From Aphrocallistes beatrix (lineage: Eukaryota; Porifera; Hexactinellida; Sceptrulophora; Aphrocallistidae), in contig OY725502.1 of the NCBI GenBank assembly GCA_963281255.1, positions 3,348,001-3,412,000 of the forward strand: a stretch of DNA of 64,000 bases. The letters run 5' to 3'. Of the stretch, positions 10,596 through 21,718 are shown piece by piece. Under the pieces are notes generated by a model that saw only the letters and a list, made by a program, of their open reading frames with translations, ran no database searches and had not been told where the DNA came from. A program made the position numbers and the translations under genes. Within the stretch, counting starts at the first letter, position 1; each line of letters begins with the position of its first letter.

Positions 10596-11903
10596 CTACG
10601 GGCATTCAATAAGTAGTCGTTATCATAGTATAATTTCCCCAAAACTAGTAATATAATTAATATCAATGCTGCAATTTCTCGAAATACTCTCCTTGATGCT
10701 GTATAACTAGTTTTAGCCTCTCAATCGAATCCAAAAAACTTTTTTGAAGTCTTCTCGTGGAATACCTTCCATATACTGAAAAATCGCCGATCCGAGGTGA
10801 GCCGACTTTCGAATTCCCTCCCTGACAGGTGTTTCTTCAGCTTAGGGAAGAGTCAAAAGTCGCATGGAGCGAGGTCTGGTGAGTAGGGAGGATGATCTAG
10901 CTCTACAACTCTCAGACTTTCCAACTTTTCCCTTACCAGCTTGGTCTTGTGGGGTCGGGCATTATCATGCAATAATCTCAATCCTCGAGTCCCAGTCCGT
11001 CGATTGTGGTTGAATTTCTCAACCTCAGATAGGCACTCGCTCATGTATAATGATCCAGTAATAGTGGTATTATTGGGGGCACAAATCTGGCACACTGGAC
11101 CATAAGAAAAAAAAATACAGTACATAACCTTGGGGTTCCGGAAGTCATGTCGAGGGATCATTGGTGGGTCCTGGCCTTTAGCTACCCATACTTTGTTAGC
11201 TTCCTTTGAAAAAGGCTCGCTATAACGCACCCAAGTCTCATCACCAGTCACGATCTCGAATAGTCTCCTGGAGTCGGTTCTATCGAAGTCAGAAAGCAAC
11301 TTTTGATCACATTGAACCTCTTAGTTTTCTGGGCCTGTGTTAGCGCAGATTTTCCTAAATTGCAAATTGTCATGCACAATGGTATGAGCGGTTCCCGTTG
11401 AGACCTCAACTGCATTAGCTATCTCCACCAATAAAATATGAGTTTTCCTCAAGTAATTCGGAAACCTCGAGGACACATTTGTCAGTGGCGCCGGAAATCG
11501 GCCTCCCTGCTCTGGGGTTATCTTCTATCGACTCTCTTCCCTCACGAAAACGACGGGTCCAGTCAACTATCGTGGAATATGGAAGAGTTCTATCATTATA
11601 AACCTCAATCAAATCCTTGTGGATGTAGGTTGAAGAAACTTGGAGCAGTGTATGAATCTTTACATAGGCTCGCTGCTCAGTTTTGAAATCTGCACTCTCG
11701 GAAGCCATAATAAATGCCAGTATATAAAAATGCAAAATAATAATACGTAGCCACAGTATAAAACCAAAGCTCAGAATTAAAAAAGTAAAGTATCATTTGA
11801 AAGAGCATCGGTAAGGTTACATTTGATATGCTAACTCAATTCTGAATCAAAAGAAACAACCAAGATATATCGCAATAACGACTACTTATTGAACGCCCGT
11901 AGT
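10596..11903 (-). mobile_element. Full-length mariner element (mariner-3)
   Basis: A 1308-bp element whose ends CTACGGGCATTCAATAAGTA (10596) and the complement of CTACGGGCGTTCAATAAGTA (11903) are inverted and continue AGTCGTTAT. TA flanks both sides (10594-10595, 11904-11905). The transposase is on the minus strand. It lies in the TA-rich junction between two hairpin-headed repeats. Confidence 0.9.
10690..11708 (-). pseudogene. mariner transposase (DD34D) of mariner-3, inactivated
   Basis: ATG at 11708. The N-terminus has a helix-turn-helix region (LPYSTIVDWTRRFREG, NPRAGRPISGATD). The frame breaks around 11300-11420 and resumes as FEIVTGDETWVRYSEPF, then LLHDNARPHKTK and HPPYSPDLAPCDF, giving the three aspartates. 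The codon after CDF is TGA in place of the usual tryptophan, at about 10857-10859. Reading resumes behind it into the C-terminal tail. Confidence 0.88.
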
Positions 11904-11905
11904 AT

Positions 11906-12260
11906 TTACAAGCGCGCTTCGCTTGCTTGCGCAGCGCGGCAAAAAATAGGCTAGAAACTACCTCTCAACTTTTGACATGGGGGTTTTAGGGGTGTACATT
12001 TCGAATATCGTATTTTCGGATCTATATGATAAATTATGTTTACTTTTGTTTACAATAGATATATAAGGTAAGCAAATCTCATAAATATGTTAGAAACTAG
12101 CTTTCAACTGTTGCCTGTGGTTTTCGGGGCATAGGCTCCTAATATTGCATTTTCGAATCTATCGATCCTGAATTTGTTGATATTCCCAGCGACTCTGCGA
12201 ACACAAAGTGTTCGCTAGCCGCGCTACGCTATTCCGCGAATCGCGCTTGTATATAGTAAA
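11906..12260. repeat. Repeat bounded by two inverted GC-rich hairpin heads
   Basis: Begins at about 11909 with ACAAGCGCGCTTCGCTTGC and ends at about 12250 with the inverted head GCGAATCGCGCTTGTA. In between is AT-rich sequence with a motif ('gggttttaggggtgtaca') found inverted near 15780. Same head as the hairpin-headed repeats but a different body. Non-coding. Confidence 0.55.
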
Positions 12261-12484
12261 CTTGAAAGTGAAAACAATTAATTAATTTTTAAATAGTGTT
12301 CTCTGGAGCGCCCCGGTTTCCGAGAGTCATTTGAATGGGGCGCTACCATATTTTCCCGGATGCACCCTGGTTTGCGGGCAGCCTGGTTTGAGGGAGCCCA
12401 GTTTTCGGAAATGGACTGAATAATAATTATGATCCATGGGATCAAATACGCGCCTCTAGGCGCGCCCAGTACGCCTGGATGAAA

Positions 12485-12605
12485 GCCTGTATGTGAGATA
12501 TATTAATATACACATTCTATTAAAATTTCAGCCTTCTATCACCTAAAATGGCTGAGTTATGGTCGAAAAGCTGAAATTTCTAATTATAAAAAGGGTCGAC
12601 CGCAC
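12485..12605 (+). repeat. Internal fragment of a hairpin-headed repeat
   Basis: Contains 'gtgagatatattaatatacac', the 'cagccttctatcacc' block and 'gctgaaatttctaatta', matching the middle of the repeats at 25259-25730 and 43301-43770. Confidence 0.65.
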
Positions 12606-13306
12606 GTTCGCCCCACGGAGTCGACTGTATTTGATCGACAAAATATAAAATACAACATACTTTGATATCTTAGAATTTATATATTTTTAGTTCTACTAAA
12701 TCGACCTCGGAGCATTTAAGAATCGATTTTTTCTGGGGTGCTAATTAGCCCCCAGACCTCCTTACCGTCGCTCCATAGGCGCCCTCCCATATTTTCTGAA
12801 TTGGGGTACAATTGTAGAAACAATCTTACTACGTTCTTACGTGACACCCCCCTACCCCTGAATTTGAGGCTGGCTACGCTCTCACTCACTGGCTTAGATT
12901 CCTAGCTAGATTATGAGAAAGCATCTGGATTAAATTCGGGCAGATCATCTTTGTATTAAATAATTCCTTGAAAGAATAATCCCACAATTATTCAAAAGTA
13001 ATATTCATTTCGATATGAAGATGAAATAAACGAAAATGTTAGATAATCCTTATTTGAATATTCAAATTTCGGAGAAACACTGATGATGAATAATCATAAC
13101 ACATTTGAAAATGATTATTTATAAATCAATTTTTTGAATAATTCTTAAATAAATTGAGCATGATCATTCATTTTCGAGGGGAAACAATAATGAATATTTA
13201 ATAATTTGTAATAGTCAGGCTATTTCACTATTCAATAAAATCCTCGTTTTAATTCCTGATCGAATGATCTGATCTGTTCCGGACCCGTTTTCTATTAAAA
13301 AGGGAT
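12606..13306. other. Gene-free stretch, nothing recognised
   Basis: AT-rich, without a plausible exon or clear repeat ends. Diverged 'ttgaataattc' motifs recur between 12950 and 13200, suggesting an old element. Confidence 0.3.
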
Positions 13307-13314
13307 TGCGATTC

Positions 13315-13529
13315 CATACATGCCAACCTGATTCATGATAAAAGCGGGACGCAGTGTTGAATTTCGCGGGACATGACGGGACGCAATAGAAAAGTATCAT
13401 ACATAGAATCAAAAAAAGCGGGACATAATGGGGAAATTTCATGTAAATGCGGGACACTCGAGAAAATTAGGTCAAGAGAAGGGTGAAAAAAGCGGGACGT
13501 CCCGCCAAAAACGGGATAGTTGGCAAGTA
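13315..13529. mobile_element. MITE with ATAC-TGCCAAC ends, 8-bp TSD (copy 2)
   Basis: Ends CATACATGCCAAC and GTTGGCAAGTA are flanked by an exact direct repeat TGCGATTC (13307-13314 and 13530-13537). The interior shares the 'gcgggac' blocks with the copy at 7046-7217. A minus-strand ORF across it is an artefact. Confidence 0.85.
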
Positions 13530-13827
13530 TGCGATTCTACATTTCATGAAGAGGCAGATCTATAATGTAACGACTGCCAGTTATTAGCGGACCATGAATT
13601 AATGGACAAACCTTAGTTCAGTATAATAAATAGGCCTATTAGATCCATAATTAGGAATAGTTTGACTTATATCATTATACTCGACTTATCGTTCAAATGG
13701 TTGTTACCTATAGACATTAGGTTATTACCTCTTTCTCCCCAGCCATGTTTAGAAATGTAATTATGAAATTATAAATGCTTGATTCTATTTGCTCTATTTT
13801 AAATTAGGTTACAATTCTTTTTCTAAT

Positions 13828-14648
13828 ATGACAAATTCCGAGGGGGAAGCAGCAGACATAAATTACTCGTCTCTAGCAGAAGATCTTCGGTGGCACCGAA
13901 ACAGGATACTGGCATTACCTGAGAGGTATCAACCGATCACTTCTCGAAAGAATACTTGCGTGTTTGAGTTGCCACAGATGAAAGCAATCGCAAGAGCTAA
14001 ATATTTGAGTCAATACAAAGGGTTTCCGCTCCTAAAAACTACTTTAGACATGACTCTCTATACCCAAATGTTCCAAGAGCTCAAGCCTAAGAGCATAATA
14101 GAGTTCGGGACATACATCGGTTCATCTGCTCTGTGGATGGATGATTTGCTCAGGTTGTTTGGTATTGACTGCAAAATATTCACTGTGGATAAGTATGTCT
14201 CATTGCGAGATAAGAGCATTGATAATCTTGTCTCGAAACAAGTTACTTTCATTGAAGGAGACTCGAACAAGATCGAAGAACTATTTCCTCCTTCCTTTTT
14301 CAAGGATTTACCGCGGCCATTGTTCATTATAGAAGATGCGCATATAAATGTTGATGGTATTCTGAGGTACTTTCATAAATTCATGATATCGGAGACTATT
14401 TCATTATAGAAGATACAAACCCATTGATAAGTCGTTACATGTATGTGGGTGATCAAGATCCAAGCATTTACCGCGAAGACTCAATGGTAAAACCTGAATA
14501 TGTTCAAGATGGAGATTGGAAATTACAAATTGTTCGCAATTTTTTCTCTAATGAAGTTGATGCTTATGCTGTTGATACCTTCTTTAATGATCTCATTGGG
14601 GACAATGGAAGTTTACAGATGAACTCTATTCTCAGAAAAATGAAGTAA
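13828..14648 (+). pseudogene. Cephalosporin-hydroxylase (CmcI)-like, Rossmann-fold methyltransferase-type protein, one frameshift
   Basis: The frame opens at ATG 13828 (MTNSEGEAADINYSSLAEDL); an upstream exon cannot be excluded because 'aaattag' precedes it. It encodes a CmcI/rhamnosyl O-methyltransferase-type fold: SIIEFGTYIGSSALWMDDLL (AdoMet-binding glycine loop), KIFTVDK, VTFIEGDSNK and LFIIEDAHINV. At about 14385-14395 one base appears to be missing. The family segment GDYFIIEDTNPLISRYMYVG continues in another frame to the stop at 14646-14648 (ending SILRKMK). Apart from that single lesion both halves are open and well conserved, so this is either a young pseudogene or a sequencing or assembly error. 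The substrate in animals is unknown. The family is commonest in bacteria, so horizontal origin is possible but untested. Confidence 0.75.
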
Positions 14649-15091
14649 AAACACAGTTACAATAAGCTCTATAAACTATCACTTTTTTAGGCTCGACTAA
14701 TTTAGTTTGAAGTATATTTATTTTCGAAATGTACTCACACTTCCCATATGTATGTCACAATGGGACTAATTATTATTTTATTGTTAGCGGCTTCTATCTC
14801 TATAACCGGGGAATGGGGGAGGGGGCACTTTTTTCTCATCTGAGTTGAGGCCTGTGCTTCACAAGGCCTTCATCCAGCTTTTTAAGGATGGACGCTTACG
14901 ATATACGAGTTTGGAAATTCTCAAGTGCCTAGATATATATTGACTAGTCAGCATAACTATGCTTGGATGAAATCCTATACTGACGGACGTTGTGCCGTCC
15001 ATGCTTTATCTTTATAGGATCTTTATAGGAGCTCCATCTCCCTCTGTGGGGGTGTTTATGTCTATTTAGCGATTCGATATTGATTAGTTGA
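14649..15091. other. Intergenic region before dioxygenase copy A
   Basis: No coding potential. Contains a G/C run near 14810-14830 and, around 14980-15050, a motif with 'ccgtccatgc' and 'aggagct.ca' that recurs near 18115-18165 in intron 2 of copy A. The promoter and 5' UTR of copy A must lie here, but no clear TATA box or initiator was found. Confidence 0.3.
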
Positions 15092-15566
15092 ATGACTGTT
15101 TATAAATTGGTGCATCCATTTCTATTCACTAACTTCACATCCAAAATCATACCAATACAATGCTGCAATATCACGACTAGAATTGGAACAAATAAGTTCC
15201 AAAAGAGATGTGTATCAAACAATTATATGGATTATTCCGTACCAAACGATCCATCTTTCCGTATTAAGAAAGACGCATTCTCACATAGCAAACAGAATCT
15301 TACGATTCATTGGCAGCAAGATGATAAACCTAACAATTTCCATGCTCTTTGGCTAAGACACCAGTGTCATTGTAAGGAATGTATCCAACCCTCATCGGGA
15401 CAAAGCCTTCTGAGTCCTGGAAATATTCCAATTCATCTTCACATTGAAGACGCAGTGATGAGGGATAATTTGGCGCATTTGAAATGGAGTTACGGTGAAA
15501 ATGGGACTCATGAAGGTCATATCCCCCTGCAATGGCTACATCTCAACCGCGTTTCTTATTTTGAAG
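15092..15566 (+). CDS. BBOX1/TMLHE-family dioxygenase copy A, exon 1
   Basis: First coding exon of the most diverged cluster member, ATG 15092 to a GT donor at 15567 (475 nt, phase 1). It encodes a basic, nearly acid-free N-terminus ending KFQKRCVSN, which looks like a mitochondrial presequence. The GBBH-like N-terminal zinc-binding domain follows, with HALWLRHQCHCKECIQPSSG (C-x-C-x2-C) and IPLQWLHLNRVSYFEG. With its other exons the protein is 436 residues, against 387 for human BBOX1. BBOX1 and TMLHE are Fe(II)/2-oxoglutarate hydroxylases of carnitine biosynthesis; which reaction this copy performs cannot be told. Confidence 0.85.
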
Positions 15567-16257
15567 GTAATATCATTGTATATAATAACATACATTTACT
15601 TACAAGCACTTTGTGTCCGCAGAGTCACCCTGCGGGAGCCTGATAATATCAACAAATTCAGAATTCCCTACAGATGCCAAATATTAATTACTACTTTCAA
15701 TCGATTTCAAATTTGCTTATTTTATGAATCTACTGTAAAAAAGAATTATCAATATAAAATCGAAATACAATATTCGAAATCTACACCCCTAAAACCATGT
15801 CAATCGCTGGAAGCTCGCCTCTAGCATATTTTAAAAAATTGTCAAAAGGTGAAAATATACAAGTATATACTATAAAGATATGAAACTGTACGTACACACA
15901 ACCTTTTGTATTGTTATACACTATATGTAATAAAATTAAGAGTTCTTTAGAGTTATGGCGAAGTATTAATAACTATGACAGTTTATGTTTGTGTTGTATA
16001 ATAATTTCTATTATGAGAGTGAAGCCACATATATTGTATAGAAAAGATGTGAAAAAATGTTCTCCATTTTTTGCAGAGGTGTGAAATTTTCGTTGAGATA
16101 TTCGAAATTAATAATTGTAGACTTATCATTTAACACCTAAAGGCAAATTTTCATATCTCCTCGACTTGCCAGTTCCTCAATCAATTCGGATGAACAAAAA
16201 AAATCCTGGCATTTAATATATAAGGTAGTATGTATGTCAAACACTTTTACAACTAAA

Positions 16258-16900
16258 TTCCAGGACCAAATCCAGGATTAAAGGGTCAACCGAGAAATTT
16301 GAGAAGTAGAAACATTTTTGGTGGTTTTGAGTTCTTGGGGGTCTCTTTGACCAAAATTAAGCCCATGCCACCTTTGCATGTTTGGGCTTTTTTTTTTAAT
16401 GCAAGCTTAAATATTTTTGGGGCTCCTGAATAATTCGGACAATTCCCCTTTCAGGAAATCCTACTAAATGATCATGTAGAGTGTTGATTTATGTTTATTT
16501 GAGCTCATGGATTATTGGAGCAAAACAAGGGGTCACTTGATGGGGTTACTAGGAAGTTTTAGATTGGAATGTTGCACATTCCTGCGTTGTCAAGGAAAAT
16601 ATCCAGCTCGAATATGGTCATGTGACCCCTCAAATTTCTCCAAATTTAACGCTGAATACGAATATCAACATTAAACCTAATTGAGTATATTATGGCTGGT
16701 CCAACCGAGATTGGCAGGCATGGAGTTTTACAGTATGTCCCAAAATTATTGGCAGTGAACTATTTAAATTCGTGTAATGTTAAAAATATTATGTCATGCA
16801 AACGTGGCATGGGCTTAATTTTGGTCAAAGATACCCCAAAAACTCAAAACCACCAAAAATGTTAATACTTCTCAAATTTTCGGTTGACTCCCGTGGTCTT
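16258..16900. mobile_element. Palindromic element in intron 1 of copy A (same family as 3190-4345)
   Basis: Begins TCCAGGACCAAA. Inverted segments at about 16285-16370 and 16800-16895 share 'ggttttgagttc', 'ttggtcaaagag' and 'gtcaaccgag' in opposite orientation. The region 16440-16700 matches 3930-4160 in reverse. Ends about 80 bp before exon 2. Confidence 0.7.
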
Positions 16901-16982
16901 GTAATACTAGTTCATTTGCTGCGTTTGAGTAATATAGATTTTAAATATAATTTTTGTCTCACTAATGGTTATTTACATTTAG

Positions 16983-17457
16983 GTCAAACGGAAGACAGTT
17001 TCAAGTTGTATGAATTTGATTTCAGCGAGGTAATTGACTCAGAAAAGGGATTGTATGAGTATTTGTTCCGTCTTAATCAAAATGGAGTAGTCAAGGTTCG
17101 CAATACTCCAGATAATGATGGTGCTCGTAAACTTGGGGAAGCTATCTCTTACATTCATCCTACAGTATATGGTGTCACCTTTGACGTAGTTGTCAAGCCA
17201 AATCCGGATAATGTTGCTTATCTTGGATCACCTCTTCTTCAGCATAACGATTTAAATTACTACCAGCATCAGCCTGGGTTGCAACACTTGAATTGTGTTA
17301 AGTTAGATAAGTGTGTGACTGGAGGGATTTTGACGTTAAAGGATATAACTCTGATTGCTGAAGACTTTCGCCAAAAACATTCTGACGAGTTCAATGCATT
17401 AGCCAGGATCAAAATGCAATTCAATTACATCATGTTTCGAAGCAATACATATTTATT
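16983..17457 (+). CDS. Dioxygenase copy A, exon 2 (iron-binding HxD)
   Basis: 475-nt exon between an acceptor at 16981-16982 and a GTGAGT donor at 17458. It encodes the first half of the TauD/TfdA-type double-stranded beta-helix: EAISYIHPTVYGVTFDVVVK, then LQHNDLNYYQHQPGLQHLNC, whose H-x-D should supply two of the three iron ligands, and KCVTGGILTLKDITLIAEDF. Clearly more divergent than exon 2 of B-E. Confidence 0.9.
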
Positions 17458-17821
17458 GTGAGTTACTAGAATCAATATACCAAGTATTGCCGACTATTTT
17501 TCATAGCATCGTTACAAAACTTCACTCTTCCAAGAAAAATTGATGGTACGGGACAGGTTAGAATAATGTATGTCAAGAGGCCGATACTCCAGTAAGGGAC
17601 TCGAAGGAACGTGAAATGCGGATATCGGAATACATCGGGAAATATTCATTTTAGAGCATTCTAAGTGTGAAATTTAAAATCTAAATATTTAAATACCCCA
17701 TATTAGCCGTTGAGAACTCGCCTCAAGCTTAATTAAACAAGGAATACAGTGGAGTTTTGCTCATAAAATGGTTGCTAATAAAATGCTCAGATTACTACTT
17801 TAAATGTGCGAACATCTATGC

Positions 17822-18015
17822 CAGGTGTGTCAAACTCAAATCGGATAGTGGACCAATTTCATAACCCCAGCTCTTCCCCGGGCCATGACAGAAATGAATA
17901 AATTTTAACTACTGATTCATTCAATTATGATATTTTTTCGTAACTGGCTGGCGGGCCACCTCTGAGCAACCTGCGGGCTATAAATGGTCCGCAGGCCACC
18001 AGTTTGACACGCCTG
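17822..18015. mobile_element. hAT-type MITE in intron 2 of copy A
   Basis: Ends CAGGTGTGTCAAACT and AGTTTGACACGCCTG, flanked by an 8-bp direct repeat ATCTATGC/ATCTATAC with one mismatch. The CAG...CTG termini and 8-bp duplication are typical of hAT elements. Confidence 0.8.
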
Positions 18016-18395
18016 ATCTATACCATAAAGGGATCATACATGCAAAATTTTGTAAAATCGACCTGTTAGGTTTTTCAGTAGCGCATGTATGGACATACTT
18101 ACATACATACCGACAAAATATGCCGTCCATGCCATAAGTGCATCTCCCTACAGGAGCTGCACTAATTACTGCAGTTTTATCTCCGTCTATCCAATGCAGT
18201 TACGTCATGATATCCCAAAAGGCACCACCATACCAAGGAGTATGTTCTAACACATAAATCGCATTGAGTGCTAACTGTTCAACCATACTCACTTAGCAGC
18301 GCAGCATTTTGTGGGATGTCTGGATGGTAACTGCATGAGAGAGGTGGAGACAAAGTAGAGGGTTGTTTTTTTTCATAACATAAATCATCATTTAG

Positions 18396-18561
18396 GAACG
18401 AGTGTACGCATTTTAAACTTGATGCTAATGGAGATATAGAATCTATCAGATGGGGACCCAATTTCCAAGGACCAGTGATGAGTCAAGATCCAGATGATTT
18501 AGAGACGTACTTTTATTCCTTTAAGAAATTCAATGATTTTGTAGAAAGCTATCCTACTCAG
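18396..18561 (+). CDS. Dioxygenase copy A, exon 3
   Basis: 166-nt exon, acceptor TTTAG at 18391-18395, donor GTAAGA at 18562. It encodes ECTHFKLDANGDIESIRWGP and YFYSFKKFNDFVESYPTQ, the strand and helix between the two halves of the metal site. Phase fits exons 2 and 4. Confidence 0.85.
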
Positions 18562-19260
18562 GTAAGAGTATCTGCCCAAACTTCTAGTTTTTATTAAAAT
18601 ATTATCAAATCCAAGTGTGGAATGCGATTCAACTTATTTGACTAATGTGGCTAAATCTGGTGGTTTCGTGGAGATAGCCACCAAAATGTAGCGATAAGTC
18701 ACCAAATTCCTGAGCGGGGTGGTTAACTAAGCCACCGAATTCTATCAAGTATTGGTCTATTTGCATAGTGTATTTAGAATTTGGTGCTCTTAGCCACCAG
18801 AAAAAGTAAAATGGTGGTTAAGATACCCACCGCCAAATTTTGATTTTGTCGAACACTGGTAGCTTAGCCTCCAGTTACTAGCCGCTAGTAGTTACAAGTA
18901 GAGCCATAGCTAACTGAATTTTAGGTGCGACGGAAAATATTTTGGTATGGCCTTGGTCGCGCTAGTGGCTACACCTCTCGGTAGAATGAAATTTATCTAG
19001 AATTGAAAAGATAAGTATGTGTAATGTAAAATATTTTTTTAAAAATATCCTCAATAATCTAACTACGGCAATCTCTTTGAAAGGAATTTGGAGACCTGGA
19101 AAATAGGGACCTATCTAGGTTATGTTAAGTATAGTTTAAAGGGAACATCCAGAAGGAGGTGCAGATCCCTCAGAAACCTTTTCGAATCTTCATTAAATTT
19201 TACGATTTTTAAAGATATTTACCTTTCTTATGTTGTAAATCCTTTTTCCAAATCTTATAG
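18562..19260. repeat. Intron 3 of copy A with GGTGGCTTA-type inverted repeats
   Basis: Between about 18650 and 18850 there are several inverted 'ggtggtt'/'agccacc' motifs; a related block occurs at 49120-49210. Probably an old MITE. The rest of the intron shows nothing recognisable. Confidence 0.4.
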
Positions 19261-19455
19261 ACTGAACTTCAGTATAACGAAGGTGATATTATCTCATTTC
19301 ACAACATAAGAATGGTGCATGCAAGGACAGCCATTGAACTAAATGGTGGGAGGAGAGTGTTACAAGGTTGCTATAGTCCATTGGATGAATTCCGCAGTAG
19401 ACTGAGGTGTCTCAGTGTCAAGTTGGGAAAGCCAATACCGAAAAAGATCTGGTAG
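19261..19455 (+). CDS. Dioxygenase copy A, exon 4 with stop
   Basis: 195-nt terminal exon after TTATAG, ending TAG at 19453-19455. It encodes EGDIISFHNIRMVHARTAIE, GGRRVLQGCYSPLDEFRSRL and GKPIPKKIW. The distal iron-ligand histidine (MVH) and the 2-oxoglutarate arginine (GGRRVLQG) are kept. The HGR motif found in copies B-E and in BBOX1/TMLHE is HAR here, a Gly-to-Ala change beside the metal ligand. Confidence 0.88.
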   Translation, partial: TELQYNEGDIISFHNIRMVHARTAIELNGGRRVLQGCYSPLDEFRSRLRCLSVKLGKPIPKKIW

Positions 19456-19811
19456 TATAATTACTCGTACAAATGCTTGTAATTGACAAATCATTCAATA
19501 TTTATCACTGCTTGGATTATAGCTGTTTTAGTCTGAAATTAATTAAAAACTAGGCAATATGAGACTTTAATAGTTTTAGTCAGGGGCGTGACTAGGACTT
19601 TTTCAGGGGGTGTCAGAGGCTGAGTTCCATTTGTAAAGGGGAGGCTTGTTCCCCTGAAAAGCGTTTTGGGCAATATATATTTGATTATATGGAATCATTT
19701 ACAAGTAGATTAGGTGAAATCATTCATTACTCTAGACATTGAAACTATGATTGAGATAAATATAATGTTACAAATTTGTATTTCAAAAACAAATTTGTAG
19801 TGAATTGATAT

Positions 19812-20254
19812 ACAAGTGGTCCATAAATAATGACCTAATTTTCTTTTGCAATAACTTCTGTTCTGGTTGTCAGATTCTAATGGACCACCCTTGATTTTTT
19901 TCGCTGAGACTTGGAAGGTTTTAACCTGAATATTAGCTGGATACATTGGAAAGGTGCCCAAGAGAGCAAAGAACAGAGATAATTTCATGGCTCTATGAAA
20001 ACAGAAAAGGCATTATCAATACGCAACGAACTTACAAAAGAAATAATGGTAGTAAATCTGCTCCTGCTGTCAGAACGATAAAGATAATGGTTCAGAACAT
20101 TGAGCAGCATGGAACTGTTGCAGATATGGAATCCAATGGATTATATATCTCCCAAGTGTATAATACTTAATACTTTGTACCAAATTAACTTGCCGTTATT
20201 CTTTTTGAGATGAGAGCAAATCAAAATTACGTCACTACTTATCGACCACCCTGT
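19812..20254 (+). mobile_element. Short Tc1/mariner-type element with a helix-turn-helix ORF remnant
   Basis: Left end ACAAGTGGTCCATAAATAAT and the complement of the right end (ACAGGGTGGTCGATAAGTAG) are inverted and continue TGAC.TAATTTT. The interior has a short frame around 19960-20140 (EIISWLYENRKGIINTQRTY, APAVRTIKIMVQNIEQHGTV) resembling the first helix-turn-helix of transposases in this group. The catalytic part is absent. Confidence 0.65.
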
Positions 20255-20261
20255 AATATAT

Positions 20262-20632
20262 AGCAGCCTGGATTACAACATTGATACTGTGTTGAGCTGA
20301 ATGAGAGTGTGACTGGAGATATTTTAATGTTAGAGACTATCTATATGATAACAGGAATTCAGACGAAATCATTCTGAGGAGTTCAATACCTTAGCCAAGA
20401 CCCCGATACAGTTCAACTTTGTAATGAATGTTAATTATATGTACTGTAAAGGCGAACATGAAGATTGGGAATTCTGGTTAATTAATTAGTAAAGTGAGCT
20501 GGAAATCATTTGTAATATATATTGTATCAGTATCGAGATTGGATCTATGTTTGTATAGAGATTATTAAAAACTGATTATTAGTATCTTACAACTTCATGT
20601 TTAGAGATAGTACATATTTACTGTGAGTTTAC
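20262..20632 (+). pseudogene. Fragment of dioxygenase exon 2
   Basis: From about 20270 the sequence matches the second half of exon 2 (ctggattacaacattg..., AEEFRRKHSEEFNTLAKTP region) up to about 20418. After an insertion of about 170 bp it resumes at about 20590 with the exon end and the GTGAGTT donor. It lacks the HxD segment and has in-frame stops. A decayed copy between A and B. Confidence 0.8.
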
Positions 20633-20639
20633 GTTAACA

Positions 20640-21420
20640 AAAAAACTATCTAGCAGAGGCGAAAATAGGTCAATGGTCAAATGAGTTACTTTTGGCCCGC
20701 TTTGTAAGTTAGAGACACTTAGGGAATCCTTTTATGGGAGTGAGTTTCTGCAAACACAAATAAGTGGAAACTAGCAAAGTTCCATTTACTTAAGTATTCC
20801 TTAACCTCGTGACAAATAAAAACATCGTCTCGGTTGTCACCGTGGGGAGTCTTGCCGAGATTTCCGGCCCGCGGAGCCCGCAAACTATTATATTCGCCCG
20901 CACGGCCCGTGTGCAACTCTGCTATAGGTTACCGACCCCTGATCTATACGATTAATACTCGATTTATATATACAAGCGCACTTTGCGCACTTGCATAACA
21001 CGGCTAGCGAACACTTTGTGTTCGCAGAGTGACCCAGCACCTGGAAATATCAACAAATTCAGAAGTACCTACGGATGTCAAATATTGATTACTTTCGCAA
21101 ATCAATTTCAAATTTGCTTCAAATTTGCTTAATAAATCGATCATAAACAGAAAAATTATCAATATAAGGTCGAAATTACGATATACACCCTTAATACGTA
21201 GCAACATGTCGATAGTTAAAAACTAGTTTCAATTTTGATATTTGCTTACTTTATATATCTATTTTAAACAAAAAAGAAAGAAATAATTTATTCTATTGAT
21301 TCGAAAATACGATATTCCACATCTGAACCCCTAAATATCCCATATCAACTGTAAGAAGTTAGTCTCTAGCCTATTTTTGGATTTTGCTTACTTATGTAAT
21401 TATTGTAAACAAGAGTAAAC
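20640..21420. repeat. Duplicated spacer, paralogous to 30190-30711
   Basis: Near-identical over long stretches to 30190-30711. It includes a hAT-like tail (ggcccgtgtgcaactctg), a diverged hairpin-headed repeat head at about 20972 and the 'aaatatcaacaaattcag' block. It contains the empty counterpart (about 21205) of the P-like insertion at 30712. Confidence 0.75.
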
Positions 21421-21718
21421 CATTGCATTCTATATACTAAGGCAATGGCAGTCACCAAAAAATTAGTACCATGGATTGGTTAAATATTTCAAAACCAATA
21501 ATTTTGATATTGTAGATATTTCAATTTTCCACTAATTTAGGCATTCGCCCACCCTGACAAACTAACTATTATGTCAGAACAATTGAAATGAGATATATTA
21601 TTTGGTTTTTATGAACATAGTCGAATTAATTAATACTTAATACATACAAAATATCCAAAGAATAGTTAATCACAATATTGAGACTTGAGAGAAAGACTTG
21701 ACTTAGCGAGGTGCATGC

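Noticed and set aside
19088..19309. 73-residue ORF over the acceptor of exon 4 of copy A
   Set aside because: The true exon 4 is in another frame and matches all other copies.
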